Shown in pieces: positions 23,229-30,974 of a DNA stretch of 62,347 bases. Position 1 is the stretch's first letter, and every line of letters begins with the position of its first letter. The position numbers and the translations under genes were made by a program. The DNA is from an uncultured Acidimicrobiaceae bacterium (GTDB lineage Bacteria > Actinomycetota > Acidimicrobiia > Spongiisociales > UBA5794), in NCBI GenBank assembly GCA_947258985.1, contig CAMYKI010000018.1, positions 1 to 62,347 of the forward strand, written 5' to 3'. A model generated the notes under the pieces. The model did not search any database. It was not told where the DNA came from and saw only the letters and a program-made list of their open reading frames with translations.

Positions 23229-24056
23229 CCCGGAGATGTTCTCCACCAGGATTGTCCGGCTGACCTCTTCCGATGTACCCAGTGAATCCCATTCCGCCAG
23301 CCAGGAATCCGGGGACCCGAATGGATAATCACTCCCGAAATGCACCTGGCGCATCAGGGGACCTCGGATCAGTTCCAGGAGTTCGGGACTCATTGCCTTC
23401 GGGGACACGCCCGACAGGCAGAGGTGGACATTGCTCTTGTGGGTGGCAACTGCGATTGCCTCGTCCAGCCATAGCGGCCCCGTATGGGCCAGGATGATTC
23501 GAAGATCGGGATGGGCCGCAGCAACCCGGTCAACATGGATGGGTCTGGCCGGCTCGAGGCCAACGCCTTCGCCGCCGGGGGCCCCTGCCCCGAGTCGGGT
23601 GAACCCGGTGTGGAATAGGCAGACCAAGCCATGCTCGGCGGCGGTTTCCCACAGCTGGCGCCCATCGCGATCAGACGGAGCTATTCGCTCCGACGCCGGG
23701 TGAAAGGACAGACCTGATAGTCCGAGGCGGGCCGCCTGGTGGATGCCGGCAACGGCACCGGCACCGCCCGTGGGATCGACAGCCCCAAAACCGTAGAAGA
23801 CATCGGGAGCATGACCTACCAGTTCAGCAATGTCCCTATTGCCAAGTGACCGGCGACCACTCCTGGCGTGTCCGTTCCACCCCAGCAGCACGGCTCTGGC
23901 ATCACGTGATCGATAGAAGTCCGCGACCTCTTCGGGGGTCTGCGGCTTGATGGGTTCACCGAGGTAGTCGCGCAATCGGTCGACGTGGTCGGCTATCGGC
24001 CCGTCGAGGAACCTTTGCACCGGGGGGTGGACATGGGCATCGATAAACCGTGTCAC
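23214..24056 (-). CDS. Amidohydrolase-2 family protein (metal-dependent hydrolase)
   Basis: This 280-residue TIM-barrel protein starts with FIDAHVHPP, the H-x-H metal motif. It continues with GFGAVDP, LFHTGFTR, ILAHTGPLWLDEA and a late metal Asp in HFGSDYPFGSPD. This is the pattern of the decarboxylase/hydrolase branch (ACMSD-like, amidohydrolase 2). The GTG start overlaps the stop of the small upstream gene by four bases. It is the last gene of a minus-strand operon that includes the acyl-CoA mutase, so an acyl-CoA or aromatic-acid degradation role is possible but unproven. Confidence 0.85.
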   Translation of the reverse strand: MTRFIDAHVHPPVQRFLDGPIADHVDRLRDYLGEPIKPQTPEEVADFYRSRDARAVLLGWNGHARSGRRSLGNRDIAELVGHAPDVFYGFGAVDPTGGAGAVAGIHQAARLGLSGLSFHPASERIAPSDRDGRQLWETAAEHGLVCLFHTGFTRLGAGAPGGEGVGLEPARPIHVDRVAAAHPDLRIILAHTGPLWLDEAIAVATHKSNVHLCLSGVSPKAMSPELLELIRGPLMRQVHFGSDYPFGSPDSWLAEWDSLGTSEEVSRTILVENISGLLAR

Positions 24057-24256
24057 GTAGGCCGGAACCCCCGATTACGCGCTTCGGCGTCCGTATCGGG
24101 AGCGAACGTCTGCAACAGGTTCCTGTCGAACAGTCTGTCTGCGCTAACACGGTCTTCGAGAACCGCAAGATCGGAATCGTCATCGCAGTCGAAAACACGC
24201 ATTGTGTCACGTGTTCCGATGTAGCGATGCTCGTCAAATCGTGTCAAACGGCCCAT
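24053..24256 (-). CDS. Small conserved-looking hypothetical, coupled to the amidohydrolase
   Basis: This 67-residue, charged, cytoplasmic protein begins MGRLTRFDEHRYIGTRDT and has no membrane segment or recognised motif. A GAGGAGG ribosome-binding site 3 nt before the ATG and a GTGA overlap with the amidohydrolase start support it as real. It may be a small partner of the amidohydrolase. No family is recognised. Confidence 0.65.
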   Translation of the reverse strand: MGRLTRFDEHRYIGTRDTMRVFDCDDDSDLAVLEDRVSADRLFDRNLLQTFAPDTDAEARNRGFRPT

Positions 24257-24283
24257 TGGCCTCCTCGTGCCGATGCGGGCAGT

Positions 24284-24733
24284 CTACGGCACGTTGTGAC
24301 GGATAACCGCCTGGGCAATTCCTTCTACCGGCTCGCTGATCTCGATAGTCCCGTTCACTCCATCGATGCTGTATTCGATGAGCCACAAGCCGTTGTCGTC
24401 TGCGGACTTGTCGACAGCAAAGCCCGCCTTCGGCAGTTCCTGGTCGAAGTAGGCAGCGGCGAGTGCCCGCTCGGCGTTCAGCCTGACGATTACCTCTGTA
24501 AAGCCGGTCGTGGTCACGACCATGGTGCTCCCGACCGCGCTTCCTGCCGGCAGCGGAAAGCCATCCGGGATCGTCTCCGGAAGATCGCCAGAGCCAAACA
24601 CCACGTCTTCGGTCGCCGAGCCACTGGTGAGGGCAGCAGATTCGTTCGTTTCGCCCTCGTCGCTGCAACCGGCGATAGCAACGGCGAGCGCGACCGCAAC
24701 GGCGGCGAGCAACAGGCGCTTCAACGTCAACAC
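24284..24733 (-). CDS. Small lipoprotein of unknown function
   Basis: This 149-residue exported protein has a lipoprotein signal (residues 1-22, lipobox AIAGC). An acidic stretch precedes a compact domain (~45-149) with GDLPETIPDGFPLPAGSAV, an N-terminal motif seen in several actinobacterial lipoproteins, and alternating strands. It lies between the 54-residue gene and the 67-residue gene of the same operon. Function unknown. Confidence 0.75.
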   Translation of the reverse strand: MLTLKRLLLAAVAVALAVAIAGCSDEGETNESAALTSGSATEDVVFGSGDLPETIPDGFPLPAGSAVGSTMVVTTTGFTEVIVRLNAERALAAAYFDQELPKAGFAVDKSADDNGLWLIEYSIDGVNGTIEISEPVEGIAQAVIRHNVP

Positions 24734-24772
24734 TGGGATGCCTCCTGAAGAAAATCGCGGGAGAACGAGAGT

Positions 24773-24937
24773 CTACCGGCGCTCGAATTTAGTCAACGGC
24801 TCGCCAATCGGCAGAACCGCAACCGTGCGCAGGCTGGGGTCGAATCGCCAGTCGGGAACCGACGACGGAGCCAGCGCAAAGTAGAGGGCGAGAAACACCC
24901 CACCAAGGCTGCGACGCACCAATTTGGCCTCAGACAC
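24773..24937 (-). CDS. 54-residue hypothetical overlapping the mutase 3' end
   Basis: A GTG at 24937 starts a frame reading [19 protein letters not shown], a basic segment followed by a short hydrophobic helix (~residues 9-25), then PSLRTVAVLPIGEPLTKFER. It overlaps the mutase stop by eight bases, a spacing consistent with translational coupling. It is probably a small membrane-associated protein. An upstream ATG at 24967 is less likely because it would overlap more. No family is recognised. Confidence 0.45.
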   Translation of the reverse strand: MSEAKLVRRSLGGVFLALYFALAPSSVPDWRFDPSLRTVAVLPIGEPLTKFERR

Positions 24938-26576
24938 GGGGGGGTTCGTGGTATCCACCGAACACATCCTTCATAGTTCCAATGATCTCCCCGAGCGTCG
25001 CCCGGGCCCGGGCAGCAGCGACGATGAGCTCCATGAGATTGGATTCGCCGGTAGCACCGGCGCGCAGATCTTCGAGCGCAGCCGCGACCACGACATCGTC
25101 ACGGCTACCGCGGAGACGGGACAAGCGGTGCCTCTGCCCCGCCTCTATTTCGGCGCCGACCCGCAAAATATCTAGGGAAGCTTCGTCCTCCTTGACATAC
25201 TTGTTGACACCGACGATGACGCGGTCACCGCTGTTCAGCGCCTTTTCGAACTCGTAAGCCGAGTCCGCCAGCGCCGACTGGAACCAGCCTTCGTCGATCC
25301 CGTGGAGGACGCCGTCCAACATCGAGCCGGATCCCATGCGGTCGATTACGGAGAACGCTTCCTCCGCTTTCGCCTCGATGCGGTCGGTCATCTCCTCGAC
25401 GAGCCAGGATCCTCCGAGCGGGTCGATTGTGGAGGCGACTCCGGTCTCCTCAGCAATGATCTGCTGGGTACGCAGAGCTGTCTCGGCATTCTTGGCCGTC
25501 GGGAGAGCAAACACCTCGTCCATCGCGTTGGTGTGGAGGCTCTGCGTACCGCCAAGCACAGCGGCAAGTGCCTCGACTGTTGTGCGAACAATGTTGTTTT
25601 CCGGCTGCTGAGCGGTGAGCGAGACGCCGGCAGTTTGGGTGTGGAAACGAAGCTTCAACGATCGATCGTCCTTTGCCCCGTACCTATCCCGCATCCAACG
25701 CGCCCATATCCGCCGCGCCGCGCGGAACTTGGCGATCTCTTCGAAGAAGTCGATATGGGCATCGAAGAAGAAAGACAGCCGGGGGACAAAATCATCGATG
25801 TCGAGCCCGCGACGCAGACACGCCTCGACGTAGGCGAAGCCGTCGGCAAGGGTGAAGGCCAGTTCCTGTGACGCCGTCGCCCCCGCCTCCCGAATGTGAT
25901 AGCCCGAGATCGAGATGGTGTTCCACTGCGGAACCTTCTCGCCGCAGAACTCGATCATGTCGACGATCAGCCGCATGTGCGGCTCGGGCGGAAATACCCA
26001 CTCCTTTTGCGCTATGTACTCCTTCAGGATGTCGTTCTGTAACGTTCCCCGCAGACGCTCCCAGTCCACCCCCTGCTCCTCGGCTGCCACGAGGAGAAAC
26101 GCAAAAAGGACCTCGGCAGGGCCGTTGATGGTCATCGAAACAGACACCTCGCCGAGTGGAATCTGATCGAAGAGCTCCGCCATGTCCTGTGTCGAAGACA
26201 CAGCAACCCCGCAGTGCCCGACCTCGCCCAACGCCCTGGGGTCATCCGCATCCAAACCCATCAAGGTTGGCATGTCGAAAGCAACCGAAAGACCGCCCTG
26301 ACCCTCGGCAAGCAGGTGACGGAATCGCTCATTTGTATCGGCAACCGACGCAAACCCGGCGAACTGTCGCATTGTCCAGAGACGCCCCCGGTAGCCGGTG
26401 GGGTGGATGCCCCTGGTGTACGGATAGCTGCCGGGGTACCCCACATCGTCGGCAACGACCCCTTCATCGGGGAGCCCCAGAGCGGGCACCTTCTCGAAAG
26501 ACAGGGTCTCGAAATCATCCCGCCGCTGCGAAGCAGACTCGAAGGCGTCTCTCCACTCCCGACTCTCCTCAGCCAT
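24930..26576 (-). CDS. Acyl-CoA mutase large subunit, isobutyryl-CoA-mutase-like
   Basis: This 548-residue protein is the substrate-binding TIM-barrel part of a B12-dependent acyl-CoA mutase. It has [44 protein letters not shown] and [14 protein letters not shown]. Two positions that set the substrate are diagnostic: Phe72 (in RQFAGF) and Gln190 (in YIAQKEW). Methylmalonyl-CoA mutases have Tyr and Arg there and isobutyryl-CoA mutases have Phe and Gln, so isobutyryl/n-butyryl-CoA isomerisation is more likely than methylmalonyl-CoA. The B12-binding domain is absent and must come from a separate small subunit outside the window. The start overlaps the upstream membrane-protein gene by eight bases, with GAGAGGA before it. 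Confidence 0.88.
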   Translation of the reverse strand: MAEESREWRDAFESASQRRDDFETLSFEKVPALGLPDEGVVADDVGYPGSYPYTRGIHPTGYRGRLWTMRQFAGFASVADTNERFRHLLAEGQGGLSVAFDMPTLMGLDADDPRALGEVGHCGVAVSSTQDMAELFDQIPLGEVSVSMTINGPAEVLFAFLLVAAEEQGVDWERLRGTLQNDILKEYIAQKEWVFPPEPHMRLIVDMIEFCGEKVPQWNTISISGYHIREAGATASQELAFTLADGFAYVEACLRRGLDIDDFVPRLSFFFDAHIDFFEEIAKFRAARRIWARWMRDRYGAKDDRSLKLRFHTQTAGVSLTAQQPENNIVRTTVEALAAVLGGTQSLHTNAMDEVFALPTAKNAETALRTQQIIAEETGVASTIDPLGGSWLVEEMTDRIEAKAEEAFSVIDRMGSGSMLDGVLHGIDEGWFQSALADSAYEFEKALNSGDRVIVGVNKYVKEDEASLDILRVGAEIEAGQRHRLSRLRGSRDDVVVAAALEDLRAGATGESNLMELIVAAARARATLGEIIGTMKDVFGGYHEPPRV

Positions 26577-27018
26577 TCCTCTCCTCGAATCGCTCGATTG
26601 CGGATAGCTCGGCTTCGGAAACGGGATCGGCTATCGCTCCAATAGAGGCCATGTAGTCCGCCTGAAGTTGCAGCACCTCATCGACCACGGCCGGAGTGTA
26701 TTCGAATCCCTGCCGTGCGGTCTGCTCCAGGACGTAGGCGGACGCAACGTCACCGCCGAGCACCACGACATGGTCGGGGTCAGAGTCGAGGGTGTCCTGC
26801 AGGAACTTCATCTCCCACTCGAGAATCCGACGGACGCTCCTGGCGCCGATCACCTCCCGGGTGGATTCGCTGAGGCGCGGCGTGATGTACATGATCGAGT
26901 CCTCGACACCGTAGGAGATGGCTCCGCCGGGAAGCCTGATCGAGCCCTGCCAGTAGAAAGCCAATCCCACGAGGATCAGCAGGATCAGAAGCCCAAGGGC
27001 GAGAAAAACTGCAGCCAT
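26569..27018 (-). CDS. Single-pass membrane protein of unknown function
   Basis: This 149-residue protein has one N-terminal membrane helix (residues 3-24), a Gly-rich strand region (GGAISYGVEDSIMYITPRL) and a mainly helical, acidic C-terminal part to the end. It is the first gene of the mutase operon and overlaps the mutase start by eight bases. No family is recognised. The divergent dsbB-like gene starts 91 bp away. Confidence 0.7.
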   Translation of the reverse strand: MAAVFLALGLLILLILVGLAFYWQGSIRLPGGAISYGVEDSIMYITPRLSESTREVIGARSVRRILEWEMKFLQDTLDSDPDHVVVLGGDVASAYVLEQTARQGFEYTPAVVDEVLQLQADYMASIGAIADPVSEAELSAIERFEERNG

Positions 27019-27108
27019 GGACCTTCATGGTACCGGCAGGACGCCGCTCGAGAGCGCCGTTGGCGTTCATACCCGCGGCCGATAGGCTTGCGCCCAACAA
27101 GGAGACGC

Positions 27109-27684
27109 ATGCTCGACCTTTCGACAATGAAGATGTTCTTCGCCCTGCTGGCGCTTGCCACAAGTGTGGTCGTCGTGGCCTACGTCGTGCTGGTCATCGC
27201 AGCCAGATTCTCCGCCAAGGCATCCGACCTCCTCGACCGGTTTTACGAGCTGGTAGATGGCCAGGAGCTTCTCTACGCCGCCATCGTTGCCGGAACGGCA
27301 ACGCTCGGCAGCCTCTACCTCTCGGAGATCGCAAACCTCACACCTTGCCGGCTGTGCTGGTGGCAGCGCTACGTCATGTATCCCCTCGCCGTTGTTCTTG
27401 CGGTGGCGGCTTGGCGCCGATACGTCAATGTGCGGCTGATAGTGACTCTGGCGTCACTGCTCGGCGCCGCCCTCTCGCTGTACCACTACCTCGTTCAGTG
27501 GTTCCCAGACCTGGAGGGCAACGCATGTTCGGCGACGGTTCCTTGTTTTGCTCATTGGTTCCGCGTGTTCGGGTTCGTTTCGATCCCCTACATGGCCCTC
27601 TCAGCGTTCGCCTTTGTGTTCGTCATGATGATGGCGCTTCGATCGAACGAGCGGCGCCACAAAGAGGCCATCCCCACCACCTAG
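27109..27684 (+). CDS. Disulfide bond formation protein DsbB family
   Basis: This 191-residue membrane protein passes electrons from a thiol oxidase to quinone. Four to five helices are visible. The first periplasmic loop has C-R-L-C (Cys80/Cys83) followed by WWQRYVMYPL, the family signature. The second loop has Cys140 and Cys146 (NACSATVPC). The start is ATG 27109 with AAGGAG four bases upstream; an internal Met at residue 7 is possible. It is followed by a membrane-anchored thioredoxin-like gene, a typical pair. Confidence 0.9.
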   Translation: MLDLSTMKMFFALLALATSVVVVAYVVLVIAARFSAKASDLLDRFYELVDGQELLYAAIVAGTATLGSLYLSEIANLTPCRLCWWQRYVMYPLAVVLAVAAWRRYVNVRLIVTLASLLGAALSLYHYLVQWFPDLEGNACSATVPCFAHWFRVFGFVSIPYMALSAFAFVFVMMMALRSNERRHKEAIPTT

Positions 27685-27780
27685 ACCTGGCATTTTCTAG
27701 AAGAACGTCCCATTACCGGTCGCAACGCGCCATTATGTGGCCTCATTGCGACGCAATCAGGGCGAAAGGGCAGCGATCAC

Positions 27781-28449
27781 ATGACAGCGAAGACCAAGAA
27801 GGGATCTGCCAAGCAGCCCGCAAAGGCCGACCAACAGCGCAAATTCCCGGTGTTGTGGGTCGTATTTGGTGCAGTAGCTGCCCTACTCGTAGCCGCCATC
27901 GTATTCAGCGGGGAAGAATCCATCGGCAGCGGCGGCGAATACGGTGATGTCACCCTCAGCGCCGAAACCCTGCCTCAGATGGGGGCAGACGCGGCGTTTG
28001 ACCCGAACGACCCCGCCTTCGGCCAGACCGGCCCAACAGTGAGCGGTGTTGATTTTGACGACACCCCAGTGTCGATCGAGCACGACGGGACCCCCAAGGC
28101 GATAGTCTTCCTCGCCCACTGGTGCGGTCACTGCCAGAACGAGGTTCCCGCGGTCCAGGCCTGGCTCGATTCAACAGGAGGCGTCCCCGGCGTGGACGTC
28201 TATTCGGTAACGACATCGGCGAGCTCCGGCCAACCCAATTGGCCGCCGTCGGAGTGGCTCGACAGAGAAGGCTGGACAACACCCAACATCCGCGACGACT
28301 CGGATTCGTCGACGTTTGTTTCCTACGGAGGACGGGCGTTTCCCTACTGGGTGTTTGTCGACGGAGAAGGAACGGTTGTCCACAGACAAGCCGGACGTGT
28401 CGAGATCCCCCAGCTCGAGGCAATCATGCAGAGCCTGGCGGCCGGATAG
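27781..28449 (+). CDS. Membrane-anchored thioredoxin-like (TlpA/DsbA-like) oxidoreductase
   Basis: This 222-residue protein has a basic cytoplasmic start (residues 1-21), one membrane helix (~22-43), a linker and an extracytoplasmic thioredoxin fold. The active site is C-G-H-C (Cys115/Cys118) in FLAHWCGHCQNEVP, with a cis-Pro loop in GRAFPYWVFVD. CGHC is the motif of oxidising disulfide enzymes, which fits pairing with the DsbB-like neighbour. The 96-bp gap before it holds only a short TTCTAGAA palindrome. Confidence 0.88.
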   Translation: MTAKTKKGSAKQPAKADQQRKFPVLWVVFGAVAALLVAAIVFSGEESIGSGGEYGDVTLSAETLPQMGADAAFDPNDPAFGQTGPTVSGVDFDDTPVSIEHDGTPKAIVFLAHWCGHCQNEVPAVQAWLDSTGGVPGVDVYSVTTSASSGQPNWPPSEWLDREGWTTPNIRDDSDSSTFVSYGGRAFPYWVFVDGEGTVVHRQAGRVEIPQLEAIMQSLAAG

Positions 28450-28460
28450 GAGACTGCTGA

Positions 28461-28571
28461 ATGGATGACGTGCGGACTCGCTTGGCCACGATGAACGCCC
28501 GGTCACGGACGCAGCTGCGAGGCCAAACTGACATTGTTCAGCAGGTTCCTAGGGCCGCGGCGCAGCACTAG
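28461..28571 (+). CDS. 36-residue hypothetical between thioredoxin-like and MBL genes
   Basis: MDDVRTRLATMNARSRT and onward, rich in Arg, Gln and Ala, with no hydrophobic segment. AGGAG lies 8 nt before its ATG, and its stop overlaps the possible GTG start of the MBL gene (TAGTG). That arrangement suggests a real small gene or a coupling leader. No family is recognised. Confidence 0.45.
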   Translation: MDDVRTRLATMNARSRTQLRGQTDIVQQVPRAAAQH

Positions 28572-28582
28572 TGGAGAATCGT

Positions 28583-29191
28583 ATGACCGGGAGGTGGCAC
28601 TTCCAGAACGAGACCTTCGGCATCCGCAAGGCCGAAGTAGGCTCGTTCGGCAACAACAGCTACGTCGTCGCTTGCCTGCAGACTGCGTCATCGATCATTG
28701 TGGACGCAGCCGCCGACGCCGACGTCGTCATCGACCTGGCCGCGGGTACCGAGCCCGTAGCCATCTTCACCACTCACGGCCACGCCGACCATGTCGGTGC
28801 GGCGGGCGACGTTACCGCCCGGCTCAACATCCCGATGAGATTGCACCGAGCGGATTGGGACATTTGCCCCGTCAATGCCGATGAGGCCCTCGAACCGGGG
28901 CCCTTTCGACTGGGTGACGGCACGCTGCAACTGGCGCACACCCCGGGGCACACCCCCGGCTCTGTCGTCATTACCACTCCGGGAGCAGCTCTAACCGGGG
29001 ACACGCTCTTCCCGGGCGGTCCGGGAGCGACCCGGTTCCCCTATTCGAACTTCGATCAGATAATGGATAGTCTCGAATCCAAGATCTTCTCGCTGCCGGA
29101 CGAGACAATCGTCATGCCGGGACACGGTCTGGACACCACACTCGGAGCAGAAAGACCAGCACTGCCCGAGTGGCGAGAGCGACGCTGGTAA
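28583..29191 (+). CDS. MBL-fold metallo-hydrolase (glyoxalase II-like)
   Basis: This 202-residue protein has the zinc-binding HGHADHVG motif, HTPGHTPGS, GDTLFPGGPG and the late His in VMPGHG. It belongs to the metallo-beta-lactamase fold, closest in pattern to small glyoxalase-II or persulfide-dioxygenase-like enzymes. The substrate is not predictable. ATG 28583 has GGAG at good spacing; GTG 28571 would add MENR. It is followed at 16 bp by the F420-type oxidoreductase, probably as one transcript. Confidence 0.88.
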   Translation: MTGRWHFQNETFGIRKAEVGSFGNNSYVVACLQTASSIIVDAAADADVVIDLAAGTEPVAIFTTHGHADHVGAAGDVTARLNIPMRLHRADWDICPVNADEALEPGPFRLGDGTLQLAHTPGHTPGSVVITTPGAALTGDTLFPGGPGATRFPYSNFDQIMDSLESKIFSLPDETIVMPGHGLDTTLGAERPALPEWRERRW

Positions 29192-29207
29192 CCAAGAGGA
29201 GGGCGCA

Positions 29208-30143
29208 ATGGAATTCGGAGTCATGGTGGAGCCCCAGATGGGCGGGAGCTACGCCGACCTTCTCGGCATCGCTCGAGCTGCTGAGAAAGCCGGATTCACG
29301 TCGATCGCACGATCAGACCACTATCTCGCCGGAGAGGACAGCGTGCCGGCGACAGAAGCGCTTTCGACGATTGCCGGGCTGGCCCGGGAGACGAAGACGA
29401 TCAAGCTCGCTGTGCTGGTTACTCCCCTCACCTTCCGCCACCCGGCGGTCATAGCCAAGACGGCGGCGACGCTCGACGAGATGTCCAACGGCCGCTTCGA
29501 GTTGGGCATCGGCACCGGCTGGATGGAGAGCGAGCATCGCGTCTTCGGGATCGACCTGCCCCCGATCCGAACCCGGTTCAGTCTGCTCTTCGAAACACTG
29601 GCGTACGTTCATGCCGCCTTCGGAAGGTCGCCGGGCGGCTACCAGGGGCGCCACTACCGGCTCGAAGACACCACAGTCCTCCCCCAACCTGTCGCCAAAA
29701 TCCCAATCGTTGTCGGGGGTTCCGGGATGAAACGAACACCAACCATCGCCGGACGATTTGCGGACGAGTACAACATGTTTGCCTGCGACACCGACACCCT
29801 GAAAGCCCGGGTGGGGGTGATGCGAACCGCCGCCGAGGAAATCGAGCGCGATCCGGATGAGATCAAGGTCTCGATCATGTCGTCGGCGATCATCGGCGAG
29901 GACGAGTCGGAATACCAGGAGTTGCTGGCAGCCGCAGCCGCCGCTCGGGACAAGGAACCTGCCGAATTGGAGCAAGCGTACGGCGAGCGCAGGGTCCTGC
30001 ATGGCACCTACGAACGGGCCGCCGAACAGGTTGCCCAGTACGGCGCAGAGGGCGTCGGCCGGGTCTACATCCAACATTTCAATCCGCTCAACGAGCTCGA
30101 TACCGATGGCTTCGGCCGACAGCTCGAGGGAATTCGCAGCTAG
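29208..30143 (+). CDS. LLM-class F420-dependent oxidoreductase (1)
   Basis: This 311-residue luciferase-like TIM barrel is probably a flavin/F420 oxidoreductase. Motifs are FGVMVEPQMGGSYADLLGIARAAEKAGF at the start, SDHYLAG, VLVTPLTFRHPAVIAKTAATLDEMSNGRFELGIGTGWMESEHRVFG and IPIVVGGSGMKRT. A GAGGAGGG ribosome-binding site precedes the ATG. Substrate unknown. It is one of four such enzymes in the window, which suggests the host uses coenzyme F420. Confidence 0.9.
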   Translation: MEFGVMVEPQMGGSYADLLGIARAAEKAGFTSIARSDHYLAGEDSVPATEALSTIAGLARETKTIKLAVLVTPLTFRHPAVIAKTAATLDEMSNGRFELGIGTGWMESEHRVFGIDLPPIRTRFSLLFETLAYVHAAFGRSPGGYQGRHYRLEDTTVLPQPVAKIPIVVGGSGMKRTPTIAGRFADEYNMFACDTDTLKARVGVMRTAAEEIERDPDEIKVSIMSSAIIGEDESEYQELLAAAAAARDKEPAELEQAYGERRVLHGTYERAAEQVAQYGAEGVGRVYIQHFNPLNELDTDGFGRQLEGIRS

Positions 30144-30159
30144 CAAACGGCCGGGTCGA

Positions 30160-30183
30160 TAAGCACTAGCCGCGTAGTGCTTA
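30160..30183. promoter_or_regulatory. 9-6-9 palindrome upstream of sufC1
   Basis: TAAGCACTA (30160-30168), six bases, TAGTGCTTA (30175-30183) form a perfect inverted repeat. Its right arm overlaps the presumed -35 region of sufC1. It could be an operator for the SUF genes or a terminator of the upstream oxidoreductase; it lacks a T-run, which favours an operator. Confidence 0.5.
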
Positions 30184-30202
30184 GAAGGCCCAACGGCAAC
30201 GC

Positions 30203-30208
30203 TATCCT
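30203..30208 (+). promoter_or_regulatory. -10 box for leaderless sufC1
   Basis: TATCCT lies 7 nt before the ATG at 30216, 17 bp beyond a weak -35 at 30180-30185. Confidence 0.5.
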
Positions 30209-30215
30209 GACCCAC

Positions 30216-30974
30216 ATGAGCTCTTCAGCACCCCTCCTCCAGATCGAGAACCTGCACGCATCCGCCGGCGACACCGAGATCATCAAAGGTATGACCCTGA
30301 CCGTCGAGCGCGGCCAGATTCACGCTTTGATGGGACCAAACGGATCCGGCAAATCCACCCTCTCCTACGTCCTGATGGGGCACCCTGGGTACCAGGTGAC
30401 ATCGGGCAGGATCCTCTATAGGGGCGAAGACATCACCGAGACGACGCCGGATGCACGGGGACGGTCGGGCATGTTCCTCGGATTCCAGTACCCCGAGGAA
30501 ATCCCGGGCGTTTCGGTTCTCAACTTTCTACGCACCGCCCTCTCCAACCGCACCGGCACCGATTACACGGTCCTGGAGTTGCGGCTCAAGGTCGCCGAGG
30601 CGATGAAGGACCTGGGGATGGACCAATCGTTCGCCGATCGCTACCTCAACGAAGGTTTCTCCGGAGGAGAACGCAAGCGCAACGAGATCCTGCAGATGAC
30701 CGTACTCGAGCCGGAGATGGCAGTCCTCGACGAGACAGATTCGGGTCTCGACATCGACGCCCTGAAAACAGTCGCCGAGGGAGTGCAGCGGCTCCACACC
30801 AATGACCGTGGGTTCCTCATCATCACCCACTACCAGCGGATGCTCGACTACATCACACCCGACATCGTTCACATCTTCGTCGACGGCAAGGTCGTAGACA
30901 CCGGGGGCCCGGACCTCGCCGCTCGCATCGAGGAGTCGGGATACGACGAATACAGGGTCGGAGCCGCGGGCTGA
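30216..30974 (+). CDS. sufC: Fe-S cluster assembly ATPase SufC (copy 1)
   Basis: This 252-residue ABC-type ATPase of the SUF scaffold complex has Walker A GPNGSGKST near residue 38, a Q-loop in FLGFQYPEEIPG, the SufC-type signature FSGGERKRNEILQM, an altered Walker B AVLDETDSGLDIDALK and the switch His in IITHYQRML, all characteristic of SufC. The start at 30216 is supported by the -10 box 7 nt upstream. It is the first gene of sufC1-sufS-sufU. A second SufC is encoded at 40.8-41.6 kb next to sufD, so either this copy pairs with another partner or the two are redundant. Confidence 0.93.
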   Translation: MSSSAPLLQIENLHASAGDTEIIKGMTLTVERGQIHALMGPNGSGKSTLSYVLMGHPGYQVTSGRILYRGEDITETTPDARGRSGMFLGFQYPEEIPGVSVLNFLRTALSNRTGTDYTVLELRLKVAEAMKDLGMDQSFADRYLNEGFSGGERKRNEILQMTVLEPEMAVLDETDSGLDIDALKTVAEGVQRLHTNDRGFLIITHYQRMLDYITPDIVHIFVDGKVVDTGGPDLAARIEESGYDEYRVGAAG

